DNA of 64,000 bases from Prorocentrum cordatum (GCA_963575745.1 CAUYUJ010007258.1:143501-207500), one strand, 5' to 3'; shown: positions 49,590 through 64,000, counted from the stretch's first letter. Notes: generated by a model not told the origin, from the sequence alone. Made by a program: numbers and translations.

Positions 49590-51090
49590 GATTTCGCCTC
49601 GCGTCTTGGGAGGAGCGCTGGAGAGCGATCGATCTTGGGGTCAGCGGGCCCCAGGAGGGCGCCAAGGCTCCTGGGCTCCTGATGGGGCCCTCTTGGAGCC
49701 CTCTAGGGAAGGGCCATCTCGGGTCTCCGATTGAGGCATTTCGAAATGCTTCGCGAACGCTCCGGGAGGGAAGGAGCCCCACTAGGTGAGCAATGCCTTT
49801 TCAATCCTCCGCGCGCACGGCACTCAGGGGATTGGGGGATGGGGGCGGGCGCCATCCTGAAGTTCATGCGTTAGCCAATGGCTTCCAGGGGCAAAGTTAT
49901 TCGCGCTTCGCGGTTAGCGATCCACCTCGTCCTCCTCACCCTTCTCCACGATTCCTTGTCGGGGGCGGCGCGAGAGCGCGAAACGTTGTTCGCGTTTCGC
50001 GCGGCGCGAAGCGGGAAGTTTGGAGCCCATTCGTTAGCAATGTACATTTGCATATCCCCTGCAGTCTCGGCTCCACCTGGCAGGGCAGCAGCTGGTGGGC
50101 GAGCGTCGAGCGCATTGACAGACTGAATCACCAACTCGCCGTCCTGAGTGCGAGTATCGCTGAGCATGAGGACAGGAACGTAACTCCCTGCTGAGCGCGT
50201 GCATTCTAATTTACCACCTGCAGCATCGCCCGAGTCGCGATGTTGCGATGTGAGGGGGCGGGCGGGCGCGCGAGGGTCAGCGTTCGTTTTGAAGTTTTGC
50301 TTGTGTCATTGCAGAGCACGCTGCGCTAATTCTGCACGCTTCGCGTCTCTCCGTCAGCTTATCCAGAGAAGATGTTGCGAATATGGGGTAGGGTAGGGAG
50401 GAAGGGCCCTGAGGAAGGGTATTTAGCTGATGGAAAAGACAGACACATGCGCCCGGTGGACGGGCGGCGGGATTAGGTAGTCACTATGACTATGAATAGT
50501 GCGCGCCGCTGTGGGATAGGTGATATTGTGCGCTATGACTGGGATTGTTATGCTAAGTGCGCGCCAGTTCGGCCAGTGATACATGCATCTTCTATGTGTG
50601 CTGCTACGTGAGTTGCTGCGTCGTCGTCGCCGTCGCCGTCGCCGCCGCCGCCGTCGCCGATCGGGCACCGCATTCCGCATCCCCAACTCCTCGCCCACCA
50701 CCTGGGGGGAGGGGAGAGGAGGAGGAGGAGGTGGAGGAGGAGGAGAAGGAGGAGGAGGAATGCCCATGCTCGCGGGGCGCCTCGCCGCTCTATGACTCCA
50801 TGACGTCACAGGCCTGCGGCGCGAATCCACGCCCGCGCTGCCAGCTGACTCCCCGGGCTCCCTTCTCTCTCTCGACATCGTCTTGGGGCCAGCCTCATAG
50901 GTTATCTAATGACATCCAGGGTTCCTGCATCGCTGCCATGCCTCTTGAAAAAAATCACAACCCCCAAAATGTAAAGGGAACTTGGCACTGAAACTCTGCA
51001 CAGACATCCAGGGTATGTCTGTAAGCCCTTTTGGGCGCTGACTGTGGAAGAGCGTTAGGGGGGGGCAGAGTGGAGCAGTCTTGGGGATAT
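49590..51090. other. Intergenic; short repeats, no supported gene
   Basis: 49610-49720 has GGGGCCCTCTTGGAGCCCTC words. 49970-50015 has a GCGCGAAACG-CGTTTCGCGC hairpin. 50610-50665 has CGTCGCCGTCGCC repeats and 50705-50760 GGA repeats. Confidence 0.55.
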
Positions 51091-51099
51091 CGGTTCGGT

Positions 51100-51375
51100 C
51101 GGGGCGTCTTGGGTCATCTTGGGCAAACACCTTGCTTGTCATCTTGGGTCGGGCCATCTTGGGCCATCTTGGGCAATCTTGGGCAACGTGGTCATCTTGG
51201 CCATCTTGGGCAACATTGCCATCTTGGCCAACATGGACATCTTGGCATCTTGGCCATCTTGGGCAACATGATCATCTTGGGCAACATGGTCATCTTGGGC
51301 CATATTGGCCATCTTGGGTAAACATCTGGGGTTTGGCAATCTTGGGCAATCTTGGGCAACATGGCAAGGGTAATC
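51100..51375. repeat. CATCTTGGGCAA minisatellite
   Basis: About 20 CATCTTGG words at 12-18 base spacing (CATCTTGGGCAACATGGTCA). Related to the CCTCTTGGGG family elsewhere. Confidence 0.85.
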
Positions 51376-51454
51376 ATGTTGACCCTGGTGCTACCCTAGA
51401 GCTTTCTGATATCGCTTGTGACAGCTCCCCGGAGACACATCAGCGCATGTGCTA

Positions 51455-52145
51455 GTGCGTGGAGACCAGTCCCCACACGCACCCTCAGCTGTGGAGACGG
51501 TGTCCACACACACCGTCACCTGATGCCCGTGGAGACCGAGTCTCCACGTGCGCACGGTGGGTGCGAGGACTCAGTCTCCACGCAGAGCGGGGCGCGCGGG
51601 TGCAGAGCCTCCACGCAGCGCGTCACGTGGAGACGGGCTCTCCACACACACCCCAGCTGTGGAGACGGTGCCCTCATGCGCCCCGTCACATGATGCCCGT
51701 GGAGACTGAGTCTCCACGCGCACACGGTGGGTGTGAGGATCCAGTCTCCACGCAGAGCGGTGCGTGTGGAGACAGAGTCTCCACGCAGTGTGCCATGTGG
51801 AGACGCGCCCTCCACGCGCGCCCACAGCTGTGGAGACAGTGTCCTCACGCACACCACCACACGGCGCTCGTGGAGACCGAGTCTCCACGTGCTCGAGGTG
51901 GGTGTGAGGACACAGTCTCCACACAGAGCGGCGCATGTGGAGACAGAGCCTCCACGCGGCGTGTCATGTGGAGACGCACTCTCCACGCGCGCCCCAGCTG
52001 TGGAGACTGTGTCCCCACGCGCGCCCTCACCTGACGCTCGTGGAGACTGAGCCTCCACGTGCCCACGGTGGGTGCGAGGGCACAATCTCCACGCAGAGGG
52101 GTGCACGTGGAGACGTAGTCTCCACGCTGTAGTTGCCGTGGAGAC
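51455..52145. repeat. Array of short hairpins in ~170 bp units upstream of gene B
   Basis: Units begin with GTGGAGAC at 51529, 51699, 51870 and 52040 (170, 171, 170 bases). Each unit carries several GTGGAGAC-NNN-GTCTCCAC palindromes or half-sites plus the words CGGTGGGTGCGAGG and AGCTGTGGAGAC. The loops and flanks vary while the 8-base arms are kept. The array ends about 60 bases before the methyltransferase ATG. Confidence 0.9.
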
Positions 52146-52206
52146 TAATCGCAACATAACAATTGCAGTAACACATCTCGGACTCAAGTGCATGCGCATG
52201 TAACAC

Positions 52207-55200
52207 ATGATCAATTCAATTGTACGTTGCTCAGAAGATGCCTTTGCTTGGGTTGACCATGCACTCAACTGCATGAGCAATGATATTGACAATGTGAATC
52301 AAGAACTGAAATGCAAGCTCGATGCCCTCAGCCTAAGCACGAGCTTCTCCGGGATCGGTGCTCCTGAGCACGCTTGCGAGGCAATTCGGGCATACTTGGC
52401 AGACATGTGCAACTATACTGGCAAAGGAGTTGATTATTCAAGTGGCTTACGCCATTCCGCCGATCACCTCAAGGAATGAGACCCTTGTCCAACTCCGTCT
52501 GACGGAGTTGGAACTGATACTTGCTAGGGCCATATTGGAGCCATCTTGGGGCCCTCTTGGAGCCATCTTAGGGCCGTCTTGGGGCCCTCCTGGGCCCTCT
52601 CGGGGCCCTGCTGGAGCTTTCTGAGGGCCCTAGAGAAGCGTCCAGGAGGGACTCCGTGAGACCCTTGTCCAACTCCGTCTGACGGAGTTGGAACTGCATG
52701 TTTGTTAACGGGCTTTCTTAGAGAGCTCTAGGTGCAGGCCGTGTGTAGCGCTCAGGGCCCAGTGGCCCTGAGCGCTTGAACCTCCCCCCCCTCGGGCCTG
52801 AGAGACTGGAGGGGGTGGGGCAGCATGCATAGCAGGTGCAGAATGGATGTCCATAACGTATTGGCTCTAGTTTCCCATCCCAACCCTCCCTTTTTTGAGG
52901 GGGAAACGACGACACGAGGGCCCCTCAGTTTTAACCCTCGAGAGCCCTCGTGGGGTTGTTTTTTCTTGGGCCTGTGCCTCTCGTGGCTGCTTGGGCCCAG
53001 GCTCTCGCCGACAGCGGCGAGCGAAACCTTCCGATCGGTGTGCTGCGCGAGCCGAGGGTAGTGTGAAAAAGGATCCCGTCTGGCCATCTTGGAGCTCGTT
53101 CTCAGAATACATGTTTGTTAACGGGCTTTCTTAGAGAGCTCTAGGTGCAGGCCGTGTGTAGCGCTCAGGGCCTAGTGGCCCTGAGCGCTTGAACCTCCCC
53201 CCCCCTCGGGCCTGAGAGACTGGAGGGGGTGGGGCAGCATGCGTAGCAGGTGCAGAATAGATGTCCATAACGTATTGGCTCTAGCTTCCCATCCCAACCC
53301 TCCCTTTTTTGATGGGGAAACGACGACACGAGGGCCCCTCAGTTTTAACCCTCGAGAGCCCTCGTGGGGTTGTTTTTTCTTGGGCCTGTGCCTCTCGTGG
53401 CTGCTTGGGCCCAGGCTCTCGCCGACAGTGGCGAGCGAAACCTTCCGATCGGTGTGCTGCGCGAGCCGAGGGTAGTGTGAAAAAGGATCCCGTCTGGCCA
53501 TCTTGGAGCTTGTTCTCAGAATGATACTTGCTAGGGCCATCTTGGAGCCATCTTGGGGCCCTCTTGGAGCCATCTTAGGGCCGTCTTGGGGCCCTCCTGG
53601 GCCCTCTCGGGGCCCTGCTGGAGCTTTCTGAGGGCCCTAGAGAAGCGTCCAGGAGGGACTCCGTGAGACCCTTGTCCAACTCCGTCTGACGGAGTTGGAA
53701 CTGATACTTGCTAGGACCATCTTGGAGCCATCTTGGGGCCCTCTTGGAGCCATCTTAGGGCCGTTTTGGGGCCCTCCTGGGCCCTCTCGGGGCCCTGCTG
53801 GAGCTTTCTGAGGGCCCTAGAGAAGCGTCCAGGAGGGACTCCGTGAGACCCTTGTCCAACTCCGTCTGACGGAGTTGGAACTGATACTTGCTAGGACCAT
53901 CTTGGAGCCATCTTGGGGCCCTCTTGGAGCCATCTTAGGGCCGTCTTGGGGCCCTCCTGGGCCCTCTCGGGGCCCTGCTGGAGCTTTCTGAGGGCCCTAG
54001 AGAAGCGTCCAGGAGGGACTCCGTGAGACCCTTGTCCAACTCCGTCTGACGGAGTTGGAACTGATACTTGCTAGGACCATCTTGGAGCCATCTTGGGGCC
54101 CTCTTGGAGCCATCTTAGGGCCGTCTTGGGGCCCTCCTGGGCCCTCTCGGGGCCCTGCTGGAGCTTTCTGAGGGCCCTAGAGAAGCGTCCAGGAGGGACT
54201 CCGTGAGACCCTTGTCCAACTCCGTCTGACGGAGTTGGAACTGATACTTGCTAGGACCATCTTGGAGCCATCTTGGGGCCCTCTTGGAGCCATCTTAGGG
54301 CCGTCTTGGGGCCCTCCTGGGCCCTCTCGGGGCCCTGCTGGAGCTTTCTGAGGGCCCTAGAGAAGCGCCCAGGAGGGACTCCGTGAGACCCTTGTCCAGC
54401 TCCGTCTGACGGAGTTGGAATTGATACTTGCTAGGACCATCTTGGAGCCATCTTGGGGCCCTCCACCACCCCTTAAACTGCATTTTGGACACCCGGGGAG
54501 GGGGAAGGGGAAGGGGGACAACCAAATGTCTCACACGCCTTTTCACCCCCAGCAAGCGGGGGTCGGCGGATATGTTTGCATTAGATTTTGACAAATCATG
54601 TCGTAACGAACAAATGTGTATCCCTGGCGCAGAGTCAACTTGTTTGTTCGGAGATATGACGGATGTTTGGTCAGACGCGATAAGAGGAACAATGAAAACA
54701 TCTTCTCGGACATCACCGTGCCCAACTAAACATGAGTACTTGGATATAATGCGAGATGTAAGATCAGTTGGGTCAACTGGTTGGTGTTTTAGACATTGTC
54801 GCTATTGCGTGTTCAAGAGAGCCCGAATACATGTAGGAGGTCCGCCATGCGTTGATTTCTCGCCGCAGGGTTCAAGAAAGAAATCAGCTGGAAAAACGCG
54901 GTTAGCATTTGTATCGTGGGTCGCCCACAGGCGGAAACTAATGGAACCGATTGTGATACATGAAAATGTAGAGGGATTTCCTTTAGAGGAGTTGGCATTC
55001 TTCCTAAATGATCTATACGTGCTTTTTACTGTTATGACAAATCCAAGCGAACTTGGACATCCAGTGACACGGAAGCGGCGAATAACAATATTGGTGCTCA
55101 GAAGCGCAATGATGAGTGTCATAAAACCATGGTCTGACGTGTACATGTCTTGCAGTCGGGTTTGTTGTATAACTTGGCATGATTTTCTGTTCGGTGGCAT

Positions 55201-55846
55201 TGCTGGGGAACAAGAAAGTGAGTTGGCTTGGTCGTCCAAGAGACCGTCTTCGTTGAGTGCGGTCGGCACTTGCTCTTCCTTGGCACACATAGGGCACGGA
55301 CGCTTTCTCAGACTCAGACATCGTCAGCGTCTGGAGCAACTCAGATCGGTTTCAAAGTTTGCACAAACTCTCAGCCTCCGGGAGCTGATCTATGTGGACG
55401 GTTATATGACAAAGTGGAAAGGTGATCGCGCATACCAGTTGAACCAGAATCCTACACATCATATTCAGATGAGTGGCGTGCGACAGATGATGACAGTGAT
55501 AAGGAACGTGGACACGCTGTGGAGCGTTCGGCACAAACGATGGGTCATGCCACATGAGATGCTGTTGTTTCAAGGGTTTGCTGTGAGGTTTAAAGCGCAT
55601 GGTGAGCGTGTGTCGTTTGATGCTAGCCGCCCGCGTTGGCTCCCTCGACGCACGGGGCGCTCGATCCTACAGCAGACTGGGAATAGTATGCATGTGCACG
55701 TAATCGGTTTAGCATTGCTGTGGTCTGTCTTGTATGTGGTGCCCAAAGGCGATCCGCCAGCACTGCCACCAGACGTGCAGTTTGCATTGCTTGCATCCAG
55801 GCTAGCCCTTAGCACTGCCAGCAGTCGCAAACGCACGCGTGCTTGA
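52207..55846 (+). CDS. DNA (cytosine-5) methyltransferase, two exons (gene B)
   Basis: Exon 1 (52207 to about 52406-52477) starts at an ATG two codons after an in-frame stop and contains LSTSFSGIGAPEHACEA, the SAM-binding motif I. Exon 2 (from about 54553-54585 to 55846) has FALDFDKSC (motif II area), CLFGDMTDVW, GGPPCVDFSPQG (motif IV, catalytic Cys), IHENVEGF (motif VI), KRRITIL (motif VIII), RWVMPHEMLLFQGF (motif IX area) and QQTGNSMHVHVIGLAL (motif X). All core C5-methyltransferase motifs are present, so an active enzyme is plausible. There is no chromo, BAH or other added domain. A GT donor at 52407 with AG at 54552 gives an in-frame 497-residue protein, but other junctions are possible. 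Methyltransferases captured by retrotransposons are known in dinoflagellates; no RT or integrase was seen beside this one. Confidence 0.88.
52478..54450. repeat. 180 bp satellite inside the gene B intron
   Basis: GAGACCCTTGTCCAACTCCG starts at 52478, 52658, 53665, 53845, 54025, 54205 and 54385: exact 180-base steps within each run. The copies differ by very few bases. Each carries the palindrome CCAACTCCGTC-T-GACGGAGTTGG and the words GCCATCTTGGGGCCCTCTTGG. The run is interrupted between about 52698 and 53522 by a second repeat. Confidence 0.95.
52698..53522. repeat. Two near-identical 413 bp direct repeats
   Basis: ATGTTTGTTAACGGGCTTTC starts at 52698 and 53111. Both units contain GCGCTCAGGGCC-AGTGGCCCTGAGCGC (a hairpin), CTCGAGAGCCCTCGTGGGG and CCTTCCGATCGGTGTGC, and differ at only a handful of positions. 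They lie inside the satellite array and the gene B intron. Confidence 0.95.
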
Positions 55847-55849
55847 CAC

Positions 55850-56285
55850 GCGCGTTACGGTACGCATGATTGGCATCTCTCAGGTCAGTCTGACCAGTCG
55901 GGGAGTGGAGATGTTGCAGCGTTGCCGTGACCGCTCAATGCTTAATGCGCGGGGCAAGAAGTCGTCGTCGTCGTCCTCCTCCTCCTCCTCCTCCACCTTC
56001 TCCTCCTCCCCCTCCCCCCCTCTATTTCCTCGTCGCGTAGTCGTCGTGACGACGACTACGCGACGAGATAGACGACGACTCGTTGTCTATTTCCTCCTCT
56101 CCCTCTTATCCTCCTCCTCTTCCTCCCCCCCCTCCTCCTCCGCTTCCCAAGCTGGGGGCGGGCGCCGCCGCTGCTGCCGCTGGCGGCCGGGGCCTCACCG
56201 CGACGTCGGCCTCGCAGGCGTCCTCGCCCGAGCTCCGGCGAGGGAAGAGAGGATGAGCGGGGTGGAGGAAAAGGGGGAAACAATG
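55850..56285. other. Intergenic between genes B and C; CCT tract and a perfect palindrome
   Basis: 55965-56025 and 56090-56150 are CCT-rich. 56029-56067 is a perfect palindrome: CTCGTCGCGTAGTCGTCGT, one G, then the exact complement. Confidence 0.8.
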
Positions 56286-56290
56286 AGGGG

Positions 56291-57088
56291 ATGCCAGCGC
56301 CTACGCCAGTTGCCAGCGCCAACGCCAGTTCATCTTTGAATCAGGGTTGCGTTTCGCAGTTGCCAGCGCCTACACCAGTACATTCTGTAGAAAATATGTC
56401 AACGCGAGCATCGCAAGCAAACGTACCTGTGCCTACATCTTTGAATCAGGGTTGCGTTTCGCAGTTGCCAGCGCCTACGCCAGTACATTCTATAGAAAAT
56501 ATGCCCACGCAAGCACGCAAGCAAACGTACCTGTGCCTACTACATCTCTGCCCATCGCAGTGGCAATGCAATGCAATGGTTGGCAGTGCAACGCGCGTCA
56601 AAGCATCGCAATTGCGTATCGGCCGTAGCATTTTTAGGTTCAGATTTTTCAGGTTTGTTAGCAGACTGTCAGACTTCAGTACGTGCGGAGTGATGGCCGG
56701 CCACAACGCTATCGCCCCACATGGCCGCCTCCGTTCCCGCTCTCCTCAGGAGTACCGCTATGTCGCAATCATTAGCTATGGTGGAAGTGTGCTAAAGGAG
56801 TTGGCCGATGACGAGATGGATTACCCTGAGAGTCCCTTTTGGTCGAGGAAACTGTACAATTGCCCTCGGGCACAGGAGGCGCACCTCAGCCATTCGCTCC
56901 GGAGCTATCGTGGCGTGTGGTTCTGCAACAAGTGCGGTCTTTGGAGTCGCCAAGGCGTCCCCAAGAAAATGAAGGAGGAGCCCTGCGCGGAGTATTGTAA
57001 GACATACTATGCTAGCAAATGCCTGGATAGGCTCATACAGGGAGCAGAAACACGCGCGCTGCTGCTACTCCTGTCTCGTCCCCCCTGA
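56291..57088 (+). CDS. Small Cys-rich zinc-motif protein (gene C)
   Basis: One open frame of 265 codons from ATG; a second ATG at 56693 (MAGHNAIAPHG) would give 131 residues. The N-terminal part holds two copies of a 35-residue repeat (LNQGCVSQLPAPTPVHS; 105-base period from 56331 and 56436). The C-terminal part reads EYRYVAIISYGG, YNCPRAQEAHLSHS, then GVWFCNKCGLWSRQG and EEPCAEYC, a CxxC...CxxxC zinc-like motif. The same W-[YF]-C-x2-C-G...PC pattern ends the LINE at 20.4-20.7 kb, so this may be a nucleic-acid-binding protein of mobile-element origin. The last 15 codons (ALLLLLSRPP) may be unspliced intron. The function is unknown. Confidence 0.55.
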   Translation: MPAPTPVASANASSSLNQGCVSQLPAPTPVHSVENMSTRASQANVPVPTSLNQGCVSQLPAPTPVHSIENMPTQARKQTYLCLLHLCPSQWQCNAMVGSATRVKASQLRIGRSIFRFRFFRFVSRLSDFSTCGVMAGHNAIAPHGRLRSRSPQEYRYVAIISYGGSVLKELADDEMDYPESPFWSRKLYNCPRAQEAHLSHSLRSYRGVWFCNKCGLWSRQGVPKKMKEEPCAEYCKTYYASKCLDRLIQGAETRALLLLLSRPP

Positions 57089-57089
57089 T

Positions 57090-58250
57090 ATTATCCCACC
57101 TCCTCCATCTCTGTTCATCCACCCTCATCCACTCGGGCGCGAGTGCGAGTATTTCTGCTCCCTGCCAGCTATGGTTTTTACCCAATCCCTGGCAAGGACA
57201 CCAGCAATTTCGATAGCGGCGACCATCGCATCGGGCGCCGCGTGCGAGCCAGCTTTGCGAGTGCCGCCGCGCAGAAGCCAGTAGGGCATCTGCAAGTGCA
57301 CCGCCGCCGCCCATAGGCCAGGGCATTGCATGGGATGGGGGGGGGAGGAGATGGGGAAACGGAAAGGGACATTGTTGGAGGAGATGGGGAAAAGGGCATG
57401 GGAGCGAGTGGGCGGCAGCATCGGTGCGAATTTAAATGGTAAAATACTGTTTCCTGAGCTGCGCTGAGGGCATTGCAGCGAGTATTTGCCGCGGCCGCGC
57501 GGGCGCGCACCTGGGCCAAGTTTTTCAGCCGCTGAGTTGAGCCTCCAGTTTCAAGGTTTGAACAGAAGACACGCGCCATGACCGTTGGCAACAACGAAGA
57601 ATGGTGAAGAAAACAAACAGCCAAACAACAATGAAGCTAATCGGAGGAATAGCCCCTGCCCTCTCCACCCCAACGCATTTCCCTCCCACTGCCTCCTAGC
57701 CAGTGGGCAACTGCAGCAACGAGACGAGGGGCGCCGAAATGGGCTATGAGAGCAATGCTATATCATGCTATGGCAGGAAAAGCGGCGGCAACATAGGGAG
57801 GGGGAAAAAGCTTCTTTTGAAAAGCAGTCGCCCTCCATGCGTTGCAACTGCCACACAAATTTAGACATCTGGTCGATATCAAGCGAGAGCCCCTTGTAGC
57901 GCTGGCGTAGCTTTCGGTAATCAAGATAAGATGGAGGAAGTCGCAAGCGAGAACAGAAATAGGGCAAACACATTAGCATAAACAAAGGCGGGGGCCTTCA
58001 GCTGCACGTCCATATTGTCGGGCCTGGGGGGCTCGGCCCCTCTCCTCCTCCTCCTCCCTTGCCTTCACAAGAGGTGCTCTTTCTCTTCCTCCTCCTACTC
58101 CTCCTCCTCCTCCTTCTGGTTTCTGCCTCTCCCTGGAATCCCTGGCAGCCTCCTCCCCTCGCCCTCGCCGTATCCTCCTCAACTCCTCCACCTCCCATCC
58201 TGCCCCCTCCTCCTCTGGCAGACGGGGGCGCCCGTTAGTTTGTATTTCCA
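57090..58250. other. Intergenic between genes C and D; no supported gene
   Basis: 57335-57400 repeats GAGGAGATGGGGAAA. A 75-codon minus-strand frame at 57758-57985 (SYLDYRKLRQRYKGLSLDID) looks protein-like but is isolated. 58040-58215 is CCT-rich. Confidence 0.45.
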
Positions 58251-58253
58251 CCC

Positions 58254-58274
58254 TTGTAGCCATTTGTGCTTAAG
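58254..58274 (+). other. Possible relic of the dinoflagellate spliced leader
   Basis: TTGTAGCCATTTGTGCTTAAG matches the last 21 bases of the known dinoflagellate spliced leader at 16 positions by eye, including an unbroken GTAGCCATTT, and lies 118 bases before the gene D start codon. Such relics mark genes re-inserted from trans-spliced mRNA. A match this good could occur by chance in a window of this size. Confidence 0.35.
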
Positions 58275-58391
58275 TACTGTTTGTGAGCTGAGCTAGCGAG
58301 TGGACTCTGCACTGCACTGGATATCGCTGATATCGCATATATTTTCTTGCGCTCACTCGACTCGACCAGACCCGCGCCCGGGGCAGCGACC

Positions 58392-62917
<4,526 letters not shown>

Positions 62918-63380
62918 TGGGCGGCGCTCCGACTCCAGTGCCGACTCCAGCTCGTGCGAACGGTCCCCGGAGCGCGGCGGGGGGCCCTCTGGCTAGCAGA
63001 GACCCCGAGCCCGAGATAGTTGGATGAGGGAGGGAGGGGATGGGGAAGGGAGGAGGACATAGGAGGACGAGGAGGAAGATGATGAGGATAAGTTTCAGCT
63101 TCAGTGTCAAAGTCGGCGAGGCCAGAGCTGCAAGTTGCATGCAAGTGACATGGCTAGTGCGCCCACGAGTGCGACTGTAGCTGTCGCGGACGGGCTGGGG
63201 CGGGGGCTATGCGTCTCCGTCCGCCCGCGTTGACACGATGCGCACTGTGGGCGCGCCCTTCTTTTGTACAGCAGTGACAATTAAGCATATCGCGATGCAT
63301 CCACCACGAGCTAGCTGCAGTAAAAGTTGACTCCATTCTCGAATCTCGATTCTCGAATCTCTTGGAGGGGTCCGAGAGCT
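62918..63380. other. Downstream of gene D; no supported gene
   Basis: GC-rich sequence with a short direct repeat GACTCCAGTGCCGACTCCAG at 62931 and TTCTCGAATCTCGATTCTCG at 63336. No domain seen. Confidence 0.5.
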
Positions 63381-63404
63381 CCATTTGAGCGGATATGCTA
63401 GGAG

Positions 63405-63560
63405 GGGCTGAGGAGGAGGAAGAGGAGGAGGAGGCGAGTTGGAGGACGATGAGGAGGAGGAGGAGGAGGAGGAGGAGGAGGAGGGACGGAGAGGAGGAGG
63501 AGGAGGAGGAGGAGGAGGAGGAGGAGGAGGAGGAGGAGGAGGAGGAGGAAGGAGAGGGGG
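63405..63560. repeat. GGA microsatellite
   Basis: About 45 GGA triplets with GAC and GAT interruptions. Confidence 0.9.
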
Positions 63561-63650
63561 AAGAGGCAAGCTAGGTGCGCTCGCGTCAACATCTGACATC
63601 CTACCCCTCCCTCCCATCCCTTCCCATTGCGCTAATCCTGCGTGTAAAAA
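63556..63650. repeat. Dispersed repeat next to GGA tract, copy 2
   Basis: Second copy of the sequence at 26700-26800 (GGCAAGCTAGGTGCGCT, then ACATCCTACCCCTCCCTCCC and TTCCCATTGCGCTAAT), again right after a GGA tract. Confidence 0.6.
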
Positions 63651-63734
63651 AACAATACGCGGGGGGGTGCCGAATAACGCCCGCGCGCCATCAGGGGAAG
63701 AGGGAGAGTATTTTCATAATGAGTAATCCCGTCC

Positions 63735-64000
63735 CCCCGTCCCCGCCGCGCCGCCATCGCCGCCGTCGCGACCGCCCGGCGGCCGCGGGAGGCCGGGCCG
63801 CGACCGCCCCCCGCGTTTGGGCCGCGGCGGGGTCGGCGGACGTCGTCGACGTGGGTTCTGACGACGACGGCGGCGCCGACGAACGATCGACGACGACGGA
63901 ACGACGACGACGATCGACGATGTCGACGGCACGGCGATCGACGACGATCGACCATCGACGACTCGACGACGACCACGACGACGACGACGACGACGGCGGC
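63735..64000. repeat. CGA/GAC and GCC triplet-rich end of window
   Basis: CGACGACG and CGCCGCC runs with CGATCGACGA words up to the window edge. No gene. Confidence 0.8.

Noticed and set aside
51455-52145. CRISPR array
   Set aside because: Repeats are 8-base palindromes within 170 bp units, spacers are themselves repeated, no cas genes, eukaryotic context.
53522-54460. Spliced-leader relics in the 180 bp satellite (AGCCATCTTGGGG)
   Set aside because: Similarity is limited to the AGCCATNTTGG word, which belongs to the common CCATCTTGG repeat family here.

Overview
This looks like nuclear DNA from a dinoflagellate. Several signs agree. The window is GC-rich and crowded with simple and tandem repeats. 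Spliced genes have 3' splice sites mostly of the form AG|G, and one intron seems to need a GC donor. There are two decayed copies of a dinoflagellate-style Ty1/copia Pol, a decayed APE-type LINE with a C-terminal RNase H, and exons of the dinoflagellate 'RLWC' membrane protein family. The species cannot be fixed from sequence alone; a Prorocentrum- or Symbiodiniaceae-like genome would fit. All function calls come from reading motifs by eye.

0-20 kb: a copia remnant (68-1475) with its 3' region; a duplicated block (2866-4396 and 4987-6352) made of smaller tandem repeats; part of an RLWC-family gene (exons about 6863-7430 and 12143-12467) whose 4.7 kb intron holds a second copia remnant and long simple repeats; then repeat-rich sequence with one small inverted-repeat element present twice (14747-14919 and 19123-19294).

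20-42 kb: a broken LINE on the minus strand (about 26.6 to 20.4 kb: coiled-coil ORF1, endonuclease, RT, RNase H, Cys-rich tail) that runs into a 0.9 kb trinucleotide tract, followed by about 15 kb of satellites, microsatellites and palindromes with no convincing gene.

42-63 kb: the gene-bearing part, all on the plus strand. Gene A (42010-48197, six exons, 1398 aa) is a hAT-like transposase-type protein ending in a PHD-like C4HC3 finger. Gene B (52207-55846) is a cytosine-5 DNA methyltransferase split by a roughly 2.1 kb intron of near-identical 180 bp and 413 bp repeats, and it is preceded by a 0.7 kb array of short hairpins. Gene C (56291-57088) is a small Cys-rich protein with the same zinc-like motif as the LINE tail. 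Gene D (58392-62917, three exons, 1073 aa) is unknown and carries a Lys-rich nuclear-localisation-like stretch. No reverse transcriptase or integrase was recognised in this block, so the methyltransferase does not sit in an obvious retrotransposon. A transposase-like gene, a methyltransferase, a zinc protein and an unknown nuclear protein on one strand, set among structured repeats, make a candidate large mobile or formerly mobile unit; its ends were not found.

Introns of genes A, D and E carry foldback elements that recur between genes, which fits introner-like elements as a source of introns here.
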